From Stenotrophomonas maltophilia (GTDB lineage: Bacteria; Pseudomonadota; Gammaproteobacteria; Xanthomonadales; Xanthomonadaceae): a stretch of 64,000 nt of DNA. The stretch covers positions 2,436,001 through 2,500,000 of the forward strand of contig NZ_LT906480.1 in NCBI RefSeq assembly GCF_900186865.1, in the 5' to 3' direction. This document shows positions 15,201 through 24,262 of the stretch, one piece after another (position 1 is the stretch's first letter; every line of letters begins with the position of its first letter). The notes under the pieces were generated by a model. It searched no databases. It saw only the letters and a program-made list of their open reading frames with translations, and had not been told where the DNA came from. Position numbers and translations under genes: made by a program.

Positions 15201-16403
15201 TCAGCGCAGCAGGCTGAGCACGCCCTGCGGCACCTGGTTGGCCTGGGCCAGCATGGCCGTACCGGCCTGCTGCAGGATCTGGGTGCGGGTCAGCTCCGCG
15301 GTTTCCTTGGCGAAATCCGTATCCTTGATGCGACTACGCGAGGCCGACAGGTTTTCCGTCGAGGTCTGCAGGTTGGCAACGACCGAGGTGAAGCGGTTCT
15401 GCACCGCACCGAGGTCCGCACGGGTGCTGTTGATCGACTGCAGAGCGTTATCGACGATTTCCAGGGCCTTCTGAGCACCGGCCACGTCGGTGATCTTGAC
15501 GTCCTTGAGCGTTGAGGCGGTGCCGCCAGCGGCAATGTTGGTGGTGGTTGCTACCGAGGTGCCACCGCCGGTGACAGCAAGTGCGGTGATGTCCGCAGCG
15601 GTCAGATCGGCCTTAACCGAAGTCAGCTTGATCACGCCGGGCGTTGCAACGGGCGGAGTGGCGCCGTTGTCAGCCTGCGAAGCATAGACGCCGGTTTCGC
15701 CCATCTTCGAATTGATGGCGGCGACCGTAGCGTTCATTGCGTTCGCGACGGTGGCAGCTGCGTCAGCACCTTGGTCGTACTTGATCGTACCGAGCGAAAC
15801 ATCGCCGATCTTCATCCCAGTGATTTCACCAGAGGTAAGAGCGGTGGCAGCTCCCATGGTCAACGTGCCGTTCTGGGCGAAGGTCGAAGAGCCAATCGAA
15901 TCGGACTGAGCGTTGGTGATCTTGTCGATGGCGATGGCCTGGCCGGCATTGGCACCGACCTGGAACAGCTGGCTGGAGAACGAACCGTCCAGCAGCTTGG
16001 TGCCATTGAACTCGGACTGCTTGGCGACGCGATCAATTTCACTGACTAGCTGGTCGACTTCCGACTGGAGAGCCTTGCGGTCACTGGCGGAGTTGGTGGC
16101 GTTTGCCGACTGCACCGACAGTTCGCGGATGCGCTGCAGGTTGTTGCCGATCTCGGTCAGCGAACCTTCGGCGACCTGAGCCAGCGAAATGCCGTCGTTG
16201 GCATTGCGGATGGCAACGTCGGTACCGCGGATCTGGGTGCCGAAGCGCTCGGAGATCGCCAGGCCAGCGGCGTCGTCCTTGGCGCTGTTGATGCGCGAAC
16301 CGGAGGACAGGCGCTGGATGGTGGTGGCCAGCGAGCTGCCGCTGGTGCTCAGGTTACGCTGAGCATTCAACGACATCGTGTTGGTGTTGATGACTTGTGC
16401 CAT
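15201..16403 (-). CDS. fliC2: Flagellin (copy 2, middle)
   Basis: A 400-aa flagellin with the same terminal domains as its neighbours (SSGSRINSAKDDAAGLAISERFGTQIRGTDVAIRNANDG) and a distinct centre (about 175-290). The start is ATG with AGGAGAGG-type purines upstream (GGACCTCTCCTC precedes it on the minus strand). It lies 72 bp downstream of copy 3 and shares the D1 sequence GTDVAIRN with copy 1, where copy 3 has GLDVAIRN. Copies 1 and 2 are therefore probably the more recent duplication. No sigma-28 or sigma-54 promoter was seen in the short gap before it. Confidence 0.96.
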   Translation of the reverse strand: MAQVINTNTMSLNAQRNLSTSGSSLATTIQRLSSGSRINSAKDDAAGLAISERFGTQIRGTDVAIRNANDGISLAQVAEGSLTEIGNNLQRIRELSVQSANATNSASDRKALQSEVDQLVSEIDRVAKQSEFNGTKLLDGSFSSQLFQVGANAGQAIAIDKITNAQSDSIGSSTFAQNGTLTMGAATALTSGEITGMKIGDVSLGTIKYDQGADAAATVANAMNATVAAINSKMGETGVYASQADNGATPPVATPGVIKLTSVKADLTAADITALAVTGGGTSVATTTNIAAGGTASTLKDVKITDVAGAQKALEIVDNALQSINSTRADLGAVQNRFTSVVANLQTSTENLSASRSRIKDTDFAKETAELTRTQILQQAGTAMLAQANQVPQGVLSLLR

Positions 16404-16444
16404 GAGGAGAGGTCCTTGAGCGGTTGCACGTGAGTTGGGTTAGA

Positions 16445-16468
16445 CGCCCCCGACGTGCCCCGGGGGCG
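16445..16468 (-). terminator. Hairpin between flagellin copies 3 and 2
   Basis: CGCCCCCG (16445-16452) pairs with CGGGGGCG (16461-16468) around an 8-base loop, eight bases after the fliC3 stop. The following minus-strand sequence TCTAACCC is only weakly T-rich, suggesting partial termination or mRNA end protection. Confidence 0.5.
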
Positions 16469-16475
16469 GCTCATG

Positions 16476-17702
16476 TCAGCGCTGCAACAGGCTGAGCACG
16501 TTCTGCGGTACCTGGTTGGCCTGGGCCAGCATGGCCGTACCGGCCTGCTGCAGGATCTGGGTGCGGGTCAGTTCGGCGGTTTCCTTGGCGAAGTCGGTAT
16601 CGCGGATGCGGCTGCGCGATGCCGACAGGTTCTCCGAGGAGGTCTGCAGGTTGGCCACCACCGAGGTGAAGCGGTTCTGGATCGCGCCGAGGTCGGCGCG
16701 GACGCTATTGACCGACTCAAGAGCCTTATCGACGATCGACAGCGCCTGCTGGGCACCCTCAACGGTGCTCACATTGAGGTCTTCGACATGGCGTGCGGTT
16801 GCGCCGGTCAGCGTGCCACCTGTGCCGGCTGCAACCTGCTGCAGGCCGATGTTGGCAAAGTTTGCGTCCACTGCAGTTGCGCCGGTGGTCGGGGTGGCGC
16901 TGACCGACAAGGCGAAGGTCTGGCCAGCCGCCGCCGAGTGCAGCGAGAGCTTGCCGGCGTCCAGCTTCGCCATTACGCCGGTTTCACCCAGGCGGCTGTT
17001 GACTGCAGCAGCCGTGGCGGCGGTGATGGATTCGCCTGCCTTCACGGTGAAGTCGGGAACCTTGATCGTGGTGGCGGCAGCCGCGCCGGGCGGGGTGATG
17101 TCGATCTGCAGGCCGGAGAAGGTCGTATCGGCCGTGGCCTTGTCGGCCGCGATGGCCTGGGTGTTGTAGACGTTGGCGAATGTCGCTGCGCCCAGGGTAT
17201 CTGCCTTGGCATCGACGACGCTGTTGATCGCAATGGCCTGGCCGGCATTGGCGCCGACCTGGAACAGCTGGCTGGTGAACGAGCCATCCAGCAGCTTGGT
17301 GCCGTTGAAGTCGCTCTGCTTGGCGACGCGGTCCACTTCCGAGATCAGCTGGGTCACTTCGGCCTGCAGGGCCTTGCGGTCGCTGCTGGAGTTGGTGGCA
17401 TTGGAGGCCTGCACGGCCAGTTCGCGGATGCGCTGGAGGTTGTTGCCGACTTCGCTCAGCGAGCCTTCGGCGACCTGGGCCAGCGAGATGCCGTCGTTGG
17501 CGTTGCGGATGGCCACGTCCAGGCCGCGGATCTGGGTGCTGAAGCGCTCCGAGATCGCCAGGCCGGCGGCGTCGTCCTTCGCGCTGTTGATGCGCAGGCC
17601 GGACGAGAGGCGCTGGATGGTGGTGGCCAGTGAGTTGCCGCTGGTGCTCAGGTTGCGCTGAGCGTTGAGCGACATCGTATTGGTGTTGATTACCTGTGCC
17701 AT
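16476..17702 (-). CDS. fliC3: Flagellin (copy 3, promoter-proximal)
   Basis: A 408-aa flagellin, the first of the three in transcription order. Its conserved ends match the others (MAQVINTNTMSLNAQRNLS at the N-terminus, LAQANQVPQNVLSLLQR at the C-terminus). The central region of about 175-300 residues is unique. The ATG at 17700-17702 is used because it begins the conserved MAQVINTN and has AGGAGA upstream. The longer in-frame extension lies across the sigma-28 promoter. This copy should be the most strongly expressed subunit. Confidence 0.96.
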   Translation of the reverse strand: MAQVINTNTMSLNAQRNLSTSGNSLATTIQRLSSGLRINSAKDDAAGLAISERFSTQIRGLDVAIRNANDGISLAQVAEGSLSEVGNNLQRIRELAVQASNATNSSSDRKALQAEVTQLISEVDRVAKQSDFNGTKLLDGSFTSQLFQVGANAGQAIAINSVVDAKADTLGAATFANVYNTQAIAADKATADTTFSGLQIDITPPGAAAATTIKVPDFTVKAGESITAATAAAVNSRLGETGVMAKLDAGKLSLHSAAAGQTFALSVSATPTTGATAVDANFANIGLQQVAAGTGGTLTGATARHVEDLNVSTVEGAQQALSIVDKALESVNSVRADLGAIQNRFTSVVANLQTSSENLSASRSRIRDTDFAKETAELTRTQILQQAGTAMLAQANQVPQNVLSLLQR

Positions 17703-17795
17703 GGGGTCGTCTCCTCTTATATGGAACCCGTTGGTGAATGAAACGAAGCGCCGCCTGTTTTTTGTGTGGCTGTGTGCTTCGTTGTTGCCAAATGA

Positions 17796-17822
17796 ATAAC
17801 GGCGCTTTGTCAACAACCTTTA
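17796..17822 (-). promoter_or_regulatory. Sigma-28 (FliA) promoter of the flagellin cluster
   Basis: The minus strand reads TAAA (17822-17819), exactly 15 bases, then GCCGTTAT (17803-17796), against the consensus TAAA-N15-GCCGATAA. The same -10 octamer and spacing occur at the flgM promoter. The predicted start is near 17789, giving an untranslated leader of about 87 bases before fliC3. Confidence 0.85.
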
Positions 17823-18057
17823 GCCGTGAATTCCGTTGGAACCGTAATTCGTTTCCGGAGGCTGTTTTTCCGGGGTTTTCCAGCCCTGGAGGGGCGTGAA
17901 GGCGGCCCCGGAGGGGGCGGCTGGGCAAGCCCAGCCAGCGCTGATGAAGGTATCGGCGGGGGCCAGCCGGGCTTGATGGGCAATCACGGAAAATCCGCGG
18001 AAGGCGGGCTGGCAGGCTGTTGGCCTGGCGTGCTCCGCGGCAACGGACCGTAGAAAC
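17823..18057. other. Intergenic stretch without a gene, between fliC3 and flgL
   Basis: No convincing reading frame or RNA was seen. It contains G-rich tracts, an imperfect inverted pair around ggcaagcccagccagcg / ggccagccgggcttg (17923-17975), and a weak sigma-28-like match (TCAA-N15-GCCGATAC, minus strand, 17976-17950) that overlaps this hairpin and is probably fortuitous. Confidence 0.5.
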
Positions 18058-18091
18058 GAAAAAGGCCGCGATGCAGGGCATCGCGGCCTTT
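18058..18091 (-). terminator. Terminator of the flgB-flgL operon
   Basis: AAAGGCCGCGATGC-AGG-GCATCGCGGCCTTT is a 14-bp perfect stem 22 bases after the flgL stop, followed on the minus strand by TTTTT in all. It is a strong intrinsic terminator, isolating the hook operon from the flagellins. Confidence 0.85.
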
Positions 18092-18113
18092 CAGGGGTGA
18101 CGCAGGAGATGCG

Positions 18114-19316
18114 TCAGCGGATCTTGTTGAACAACGACATCGACTGCATCTGCGAGAAGATCGTCTGTGCCGCCTGCAGCGCGGTGCTCTGCAGCTGGTA
18201 CTGGCTCAGCGCATCGGCATAGTCCAGGTCGCGCATCTGCGACAGCGTGGTCTTCAGGGTCACACTGTTGGCTTCACGCATGTCGGCGGCATTGTCCAGC
18301 GCTTTCAACTGTGCGCCACCGGCTGCTCGTGAATCGATCATCCGTTCCGATGCGCGAGCCACGTCGCGCAATGCGCTCTGCAACTCGTTCTGCTGTGCGC
18401 TCATCTTCGCGGTCGTGCCGGTGTCGGCGTCCAGCGCGGTGATCAGCTTGTCCATGGTGTCGAAGATGTCGCGGCTGCTCGCCGGCTTCACGTTGAAGCT
18501 GTCGCCTGCGGCAGGCGCACCGGTGAGCTGCAGGCGTACGCCGTTCACTTCCAGATCATCACCGGCCTTGTAGGTGCCGGTGCCGGTCACATTGCCGGCA
18601 CCATCCAGCACTTCGTACTGGTTGGCGGCGGTGAAGCGGACGCTGAAGCTCTGGCCGTTCCAGCTGTCGCTGCCATCGCGGGTGATGTTGGTCAGCACGC
18701 CGTTGCCGGTGTTGCCGGCGGCGGCGCCGCCATCGACGAAGCCATCGCCGGTGGGGATGCGCATGAAGATCTCGCTGCCGGGCAAGGCATCGCGGACGTA
18801 GGTATCGGGGCCGACCTCGATCTGGCGCTGGGTCTGGTCACCACGGTAGACCACCTTGCCGTTGATCTTGGCGAACGGAGGATCACCATCGTTGGTGCCG
18901 CCGAACACATAGCGGCCGGTGCCGTCCTCGGCGTTGGCCAGCGACAGCAGGCCGTCGCGGATCTGGTTAAGCTCGGTGATCAGCGTCTTCTTGTCGGCCG
19001 CACTCAACGCGGGGTTGCTGGCCTGGATGGTCAGGTCGTTGACCCGCCCCATCAGGTCGTTGACCTGGGCCAGGGTATTTTCCTGCACGCCCAGCCGGTT
19101 CTGCACGTTGCCGGCGTTGAGCTTCATGCGGTCCAGTGCGGCCAGGCTGCGGTCCAGTCCGACCGCTGCGCCTGCGCCGACCGGATCGTCCTTTGCGGTG
19201 ACGATCTTGCTGCCGGTGGCGATCTGCTGCTCCAGGTGGCTGAGCTTGGCCTGCTTGGCCATCATCAGCGACACCGACTGGTTGTACATCATGCTGGTGG
19301 AGATGCGGCTGCTCAT
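18114..19316 (-). CDS. flgL: Hook-filament junction protein FlgL (HAP3)
   Basis: A 400-aa protein with flagellin-like ends: MSSRISTSMMYNQSVSLMMAKQAKLSHLEQQIATGSKI at the N-terminus and LQAAQTIFSQMQSMSLFNKIR at the C-terminus. FlgL is the outer of the two junction rings between hook and filament and is exported with FlgN as chaperone. It overlaps the flgK stop by four bases and ends the flgB-L operon before a strong terminator. Confidence 0.95.
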   Translation of the reverse strand: MSSRISTSMMYNQSVSLMMAKQAKLSHLEQQIATGSKIVTAKDDPVGAGAAVGLDRSLAALDRMKLNAGNVQNRLGVQENTLAQVNDLMGRVNDLTIQASNPALSAADKKTLITELNQIRDGLLSLANAEDGTGRYVFGGTNDGDPPFAKINGKVVYRGDQTQRQIEVGPDTYVRDALPGSEIFMRIPTGDGFVDGGAAAGNTGNGVLTNITRDGSDSWNGQSFSVRFTAANQYEVLDGAGNVTGTGTYKAGDDLEVNGVRLQLTGAPAAGDSFNVKPASSRDIFDTMDKLITALDADTGTTAKMSAQQNELQSALRDVARASERMIDSRAAGGAQLKALDNAADMREANSVTLKTTLSQMRDLDYADALSQYQLQSTALQAAQTIFSQMQSMSLFNKIR

Positions 19317-21193
19317 CGGCGGACGGCTCCCAGGATGGTCTGGAACATGCTCTCGGCGGTGGAGATCAGCTGCGAGGCCGCCTGGTAGGCCTGTTGCAGG
19401 CGCAGCATGTCGGCGGCCTCCTCGTCCAGGTTGACGCCGGACACTTCATCGCGCGCTTCCTGCGCCTTGTCGTTGATCACCAGCTGGGCGTCCAGCGAGT
19501 ACTCGGCAGAACGGGCCGCGGCACCGACCTGGGTGGTGAGGCCGCCCAGCGCGCCGTTCAGCGTCACCGTGCCGGCGTTGAACGCCTTGGCGCTCTCGAC
19601 CTTGGCCAGCTTGGCGGCATTGCTGTTGTCCGAGGAGCCCGCCGGAGTCGGGGTGATGTTGAAGGTGTCGCCAACCTTCGGCGCACCGTCCAGCACGAAG
19701 CTCCAGCCATTGGCACTGATGGTCTGGCCGGGCGTGTAGGTCTGCGGCGGGCCCCCATCGATGGTGTAGGTGGTGGCCGAGGTGAACACGATCGCGGCCG
19801 GATTGCGCAGGTTGGCGTTGGTCGAATCGCTGACGGTGACACCGCTCAGCTTGCCGGTGCCCGTGTTGGACGTCGCCGCCGCGCCCTTCACTGCCGCAGC
19901 AGCGGCGATGCGCGAGGGATCGGTGATCGCCACTTCCATGCTGCCTGCCACGCCTGCGGTCGGCTGCAGCAGGAAGCGGTCGTTGGCCGCCGGGGTACCG
20001 CCGACCACCAGCTTGACGCCGTTGATCACCAGGGGATCGGCGGCCGTACCGGTGCCGGTCAGCGGAACGTTCGCACCGGTGTCGGCACGACTGGCCTTCC
20101 AGTTGGTGCCATCGAACTGCAGCACCACGTTCTGCGCGTCCAGCTTGCCGAGGTCGCCGTAAGTGGCGCTGAGGCTGGCGGTGCCGGTGTTGGCATTGTT
20201 GGCGGTGACGCGTGGATTGCCGATGTTGAAGAAGTCACCCCCGAGCTGGCCATACAGGTCCACGCCCTGGTGATGCACCTGGTTGAAGCTCTCGGCCAGG
20301 CCTACCGCCAGCTTGCCCAGTTCGGCCTGGGCAGGCGTCAGCACGGTGTCGCGGAATTCCAGCAGACCGCCGATCTGGCCACCGACCGCCTTCGGGTCGA
20401 GCCGGATGGTGTTGCCCTGCGTTTCCAGCGCCAGCTGCAGCCGCTCCGGCTGGTACGGGTCGGCCACGGTGGTGACCTTGGTCGCCGTGGTGCCCACCAC
20501 CAGCGCGTTGCCGCCGGCGGTGTAGACATTCATGATGCCGCCGTCCTGGATCACCGCCGTGCCGCCGGTGTAGCCGATCAGCTGGGTGATCAGCTGGTCA
20601 CGACGATCGAGCAGGTCGGGTGCGGCCGTGGCGATGTTGGTGCCGATGGCGCCGTTGATCTGCGCGATTTCCTGCGCCAGCCGGTTGATCTCGGTGGCAC
20701 CGGCCAGCAGGCCGTTGTTGACCTCGCTGTTGAGGTTGTTCAGATGGGTGTTGAGCTGCACGAAGCGGTTGGCCAGGGCCTTGCCGCCATCGAGCATGTT
20801 CTGGCGGTCGGCCGTGCCGGAGGCATTGGAGGTCAGGCCGCTGACCGAATCGAAGAAGTTGGACCAGACGCCGGAGACGTTGGTGGCAGGATCGGAGACC
20901 AGCGCGTTGACGCGGTCGGCCATGCTGGAAAGCTGCTTCAGGCGTGCCAGCTCGCCGCTGCTGTCGAGCAGGCGTGAGATCGCCAGCTGGTCGGCGGTGC
21001 GGCGGATGTCGGTGATGCGGGTGCCGTTGCCGACCGTGCCGTAGCCGTAGTTCTGCGGATCAGCGGTGGCGAAGTTGACCTTCTGCCGGCTGTAGCCCGG
21101 GGTATTGAGGTTGGCCACGTTGTGGCTGGTGGTCGCCAACGCACGCTGGAAGGCGAGCAGGGCACCGGTACCGGTGGAAAGTACGCTGGACAT
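19313..21193 (-). CDS. flgK: Hook-filament junction protein FlgK (HAP1)
   Basis: A 626-aa protein. The N-terminus MSSVLSTGTGALLAFQRALATTSHNVANLNTPGYSRQ has the ANxNTPGYSRQ motif of axial proteins. A long variable middle follows, and the C-terminus (VSGVNLDEEAADMLRLQQAYQAASQLISTAESMFQTIL) is typical of the family. It forms the inner junction ring on the hook. The ATG at 21191-21193 is preferred to a codon four residues upstream because GAGGAA sits at proper distance. It lies eight bases after flgJ. Confidence 0.96.
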   Translation of the reverse strand: MSSVLSTGTGALLAFQRALATTSHNVANLNTPGYSRQKVNFATADPQNYGYGTVGNGTRITDIRRTADQLAISRLLDSSGELARLKQLSSMADRVNALVSDPATNVSGVWSNFFDSVSGLTSNASGTADRQNMLDGGKALANRFVQLNTHLNNLNSEVNNGLLAGATEINRLAQEIAQINGAIGTNIATAAPDLLDRRDQLITQLIGYTGGTAVIQDGGIMNVYTAGGNALVVGTTATKVTTVADPYQPERLQLALETQGNTIRLDPKAVGGQIGGLLEFRDTVLTPAQAELGKLAVGLAESFNQVHHQGVDLYGQLGGDFFNIGNPRVTANNANTGTASLSATYGDLGKLDAQNVVLQFDGTNWKASRADTGANVPLTGTGTAADPLVINGVKLVVGGTPAANDRFLLQPTAGVAGSMEVAITDPSRIAAAAAVKGAAATSNTGTGKLSGVTVSDSTNANLRNPAAIVFTSATTYTIDGGPPQTYTPGQTISANGWSFVLDGAPKVGDTFNITPTPAGSSDNSNAAKLAKVESAKAFNAGTVTLNGALGGLTTQVGAAARSAEYSLDAQLVINDKAQEARDEVSGVNLDEEAADMLRLQQAYQAASQLISTAESMFQTILGAVRR

Positions 21194-21201
21194 GGGGTTC
21201 C

Positions 21202-22401
21202 TCAACGACGAGTGATACCCAGCGCCGCGGTTGCGGTGCTGGCGAAGGTCTGGCCAAGGCGCGAGCCGGCATTGGCGACGGCGCTGACGGCGCGCTCGAT
21301 GGTCGGTCCGCCGGCGATCGCGGCGATCTTGGCCGCATAGCGCGGATCGGTGGCATAGCCGGCGCGCTGCAGGCCGCGGGCGAAGCCCTGCACGTCGGTG
21401 CCGGCCTGCAGGGCCTGCTGGTAACGCGGGCTGGTCTTCAGCAGGCGCACGTAGTCGGCAAAGCTCTCGGCCGGCGAACTGTAGGCGCGGAAGCTGGCGG
21501 TCTCGTTGCGGCGTACGCCATCGACGTATTCATGGGTGCCGGCCACGGCGCGCTGGCCGTTCCAGCCATTGGCCTTGATGCCGAACAGGTTGTGCGAAGT
21601 GCTGCCGTCGGCGTGCTTGATGTGGCGCTTGCCCCAGCCGGTTTCCAGCGCTGCCTGGGCGACCAGGGCGCGGGCATCCACGCCCAGTTCCTTGGCTGCA
21701 CTCTGCGCGTGCTGCCAGATACTGGCGACGAAGCCTTCCGGTGTGTGCTCGCCGAGCTGGGCGACGGCGGTACGGGTGGCCATTGCATCGGCCGGGCTGA
21801 TCGCGGTGCCGCGGTTGCTGGCGGTGGCCGACCACTGGTCGCTGTTGGCGGCCCAGTCCTCGCCCTGCAGGCTGCCGATGTACGGATCTTCGGTGCCCGG
21901 CGAGCGGTGCATGCTGCTGCTCTCACGGCCGGCGATCAGGTCCAGGGCCTGCTCCATCGGCGCGACAGCCGCCTGTGCCCCCTGCTGCGCACCGGCGGCC
22001 ATCTGCTGCAGCAGACGCACGGCCTGGCTGCCGTCTTCCAGCGGCAGCGACGGTGCCGGTTTGGCCGGTGCATTGAGCTGGTAGGCACGGCTGGCCTTGG
22101 CCGGGTCCACGCGGGTATCCAGCGCCGGACCCTCGGCGGCCTGGCCGGACAGCTGCCGGCTGATGATGCCCGACAGGCCCAGGCCCTTGCCGCGGGTCAT
22201 GGCCTCGGCAATCTTCTGGTCGTACATCTCGCGGAACATCTTGTTTTCGCCGGGGAACAGCGAGTCGCCGAAGCTGGCGTCACGCATGCTCTTGACCAGC
22301 ATCTGCGCGAACTGGCCTTCCAGCTGGCGCGCGACCTTGTCGATCTTGGCCGGATCGTTCTGTTGTGCCGGGTGCAGATCGAATGCGGGATTGATGCGCA
22401 T
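21202..22401 (-). CDS. flgJ: Flagellar rod assembly protein and muramidase FlgJ
   Basis: A 399-aa two-domain protein. The N-terminal rod-binding domain (about 15-110, KIDKVARQLEGQFAQMLVKSMRDASFGD) is followed by a P/A-rich linker and a C-terminal glucosaminidase domain (about 220-370) with AQAALETGWGKRHIKHADGSTSHNLFGIKA. That domain includes the catalytic glutamate in ALETGWG. It caps the growing rod and cuts peptidoglycan so that the rod can cross. It lies directly after flgI (one base apart) and before flgK. The length is greater than in enterics (about 315), owing to the linker. Confidence 0.94.
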   Translation of the reverse strand: MRINPAFDLHPAQQNDPAKIDKVARQLEGQFAQMLVKSMRDASFGDSLFPGENKMFREMYDQKIAEAMTRGKGLGLSGIISRQLSGQAAEGPALDTRVDPAKASRAYQLNAPAKPAPSLPLEDGSQAVRLLQQMAAGAQQGAQAAVAPMEQALDLIAGRESSSMHRSPGTEDPYIGSLQGEDWAANSDQWSATASNRGTAISPADAMATRTAVAQLGEHTPEGFVASIWQHAQSAAKELGVDARALVAQAALETGWGKRHIKHADGSTSHNLFGIKANGWNGQRAVAGTHEYVDGVRRNETASFRAYSSPAESFADYVRLLKTSPRYQQALQAGTDVQGFARGLQRAGYATDPRYAAKIAAIAGGPTIERAVSAVANAGSRLGQTFASTATAALGITRR

Positions 22402-22402
22402 A

Positions 22403-23545
22403 TCAGATCACCTCGAGCTCGGCACTCAATGCGCCGGCCTGCTTCAGGGCTTCCAGGATCGCGATGAGATCGCCTGGTGCTGCGCCCACGGCGTTCACCG
22501 CGTGCACGATCTCGTCCAGGGTGGTGCCGCCGCTGAACTTGAACATGCGGCTGCCGTCGTTGGTGGCGGTGATGGTCGACTGCGGGCTGGCTACGGTACG
22601 GCCGCCGGACAGCGCATTGGGCTGGCTGACGTTGGTGTTTTCCTGGATGGTCACGGTCAGCGAACCGTGCGAGATCGCGGCAGGTCCCACGCGCACCTGC
22701 TGGCCGATGACCACGGTGCCGGTACGCGAATTGACCACCACCTTGGCCGGAGCGCTGCCCGGGGTCAGTTCCAGGTTCTCGATGCGCGCCAGCAGGCCGA
22801 TGCGTGCGCCCGGATCGGTCGGTGCGGTAACCGCTACGGTCACGCCGTCGACCGCACGCGCCGCACCTTCGCCGAATGCGTTGTTGAGCGCGGCGACCAT
22901 GCGCGAGACCGTGGTGAAGTCGTTGTTGTGCAGGTTCAGGGTGATGTCACCGCCGTTGGCCAGCGGATCGGGCAGGGCGCGCTCAACGGTGGCACCGTTG
23001 GGAATGCGGCCGACGCTGGGCACGTTCACCGAGACACGGGAACCGTCCTTGCCCTGCGCACCGAAGCCGCCGACGATCAGGTTGCCCTGCGCGATGGCGT
23101 AGATCTGTCCGTCGGCGCCGCGCAGCGGTGCCATCAGCAGCGAGCCGCCGCGCAGCGAGACTGCGTTGCCGATGGAGGACACGGTGATGTCGATCGGCTG
23201 GCCCGGCTTGGCGAACGGTGGCAGTTCGGCGTGGATCGCCACTGCGGCCACGTTCTTCAGCTGCGGGTTGACGTTCGGCGGTACGTTGACGCCCAGCTCG
23301 CCGAGCAGGTTCTTCAGGCTCTGCACGGTGAAGGGTGCCTGGCTGGTGCGGTCGCCGCTGCCGTCCAGGCCGACCACCAGGCCATAACCCACCAGGGCAT
23401 TGCCACGCACGCCGCCGACCTGGGCCAGGTCCTTGATGCGCTCGGCGCTGGCAGGCGCAGCCATTGCCAGCAGAAGGAAGAATGATCCGTAGAGCGACGC
23501 CATGCGTCGCTGCCACGTTGAAGAGAAGAGAGCTTTCATGGCCAT
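22403..23545 (-). CDS. flgI: Flagellar P-ring protein FlgI
   Basis: A 380-aa exported protein with a signal peptide whose hydrophobic core is [17 protein letters not shown], cleaved after about residue 34. The mature start is the FlgI-like [33 protein letters not shown]. The C-terminal region has [34 protein letters not shown]. It forms the ring in the peptidoglycan layer through which the rod turns, and needs FlgA as chaperone. The start may be this ATG or the ATG two codons later (23539). It is two bases from flgH. Confidence 0.96.
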   Translation of the reverse strand: MAMKALFSSTWQRRMASLYGSFFLLLAMAAPASAERIKDLAQVGGVRGNALVGYGLVVGLDGSGDRTSQAPFTVQSLKNLLGELGVNVPPNVNPQLKNVAAVAIHAELPPFAKPGQPIDITVSSIGNAVSLRGGSLLMAPLRGADGQIYAIAQGNLIVGGFGAQGKDGSRVSVNVPSVGRIPNGATVERALPDPLANGGDITLNLHNNDFTTVSRMVAALNNAFGEGAARAVDGVTVAVTAPTDPGARIGLLARIENLELTPGSAPAKVVVNSRTGTVVIGQQVRVGPAAISHGSLTVTIQENTNVSQPNALSGGRTVASPQSTITATNDGSRMFKFSGGTTLDEIVHAVNAVGAAPGDLIAILEALKQAGALSAELEVI

Positions 23546-23547
23546 AC

Positions 23548-24240
23548 TCAGAACGGCGTCAGGCCGGAATTGAAGAAGCGGCTCAGCCAGCCCATCGCGT
23601 TGGATTGCGCAACCGGGCCGCGGCCGCCGTAGACGATGCGGGCTTCGGCCACGCGGCTGGACGGAATGGTGTTGTCCTGGCTGATGTCGCCCGGGCGGAC
23701 GATGCCCTGCACCTGCACCAGCTCATCGCCCTGGTTCAGCCGCAGGTTCTTCTGCCCTTGCACCACCAGGTTGCCGTTGGGCAGGCGCTGCACCACGGTG
23801 ACCGTGACGCTGCCCTGCAGGCGGTTGCTCTGCGCGCTGTTGCCCTTGCCGGTGAAGTCACGCGCGCCCTTGGCCGTAGCGCTCAGAATGTCCTTGCCGC
23901 CCAGGGTGACCGGAGCGCCGAGAATGGACGGCGTGCCCAGGCTCAGGTTCGATTCCTTGTTGGTGGCAGTGTTGGCACTGGTCTGCGCGGTGGTGTTTTC
24001 CAGCAGGGTGATGGTCAGCAGGTCGCCAACATCGCGTGCGCGGCGGTCCGAATACAGCTGCAGGGTCGGGCCGGCGGCATAGATGGCGCCGGCGGTCGGC
24101 TGGGCCTGCGGCGGCATGATCGGCTGGATCGGTGCCATCGTCGGGTAGGGACGCACGTCGCCCGCGATCACGCAGCCACCGAGCAGGGCGGCCACGGCGC
24201 AGGCGAGGGCAGTGCGGGCGAAGTTGGAAATGGGCGACAT
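23548..24240 (-). CDS. flgH: Flagellar L-ring lipoprotein FlgH
   Basis: A 230-aa lipoprotein. The N-terminal signal peptide ends in the lipobox LLGGC (Cys near 23), so it is lipidated and sorted to the outer membrane. The conserved FlgH segments are [30 protein letters not shown] and the final [17 protein letters not shown]. It builds the outer-membrane bushing around the rod. GGGAAA lies six bases before the ATG. The gene lies between flgG and flgI in the hook operon. Confidence 0.96.
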   Translation of the reverse strand: MSPISNFARTALACAVAALLGGCVIAGDVRPYPTMAPIQPIMPPQAQPTAGAIYAAGPTLQLYSDRRARDVGDLLTITLLENTTAQTSANTATNKESNLSLGTPSILGAPVTLGGKDILSATAKGARDFTGKGNSAQSNRLQGSVTVTVVQRLPNGNLVVQGQKNLRLNQGDELVQVQGIVRPGDISQDNTIPSSRVAEARIVYGGRGPVAQSNAMGWLSRFFNSGLTPF

Positions 24241-24262
24241 GGCAGTTTCCCGGTTTGGCCGG

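Noticed and set aside
13897..16403. Assembly error duplicating a flagellin gene
   Set aside because: The central regions and the intergenic sequences of the copies all differ, so the three genes are real.
17950..17976. Second sigma-28 promoter for the flagellins (TCAA-N15-GCCGATAC)
   Set aside because: It overlaps an imperfect hairpin, the -35 extension is poor, and it lies about 240 bp upstream of fliC3, behind a better promoter.
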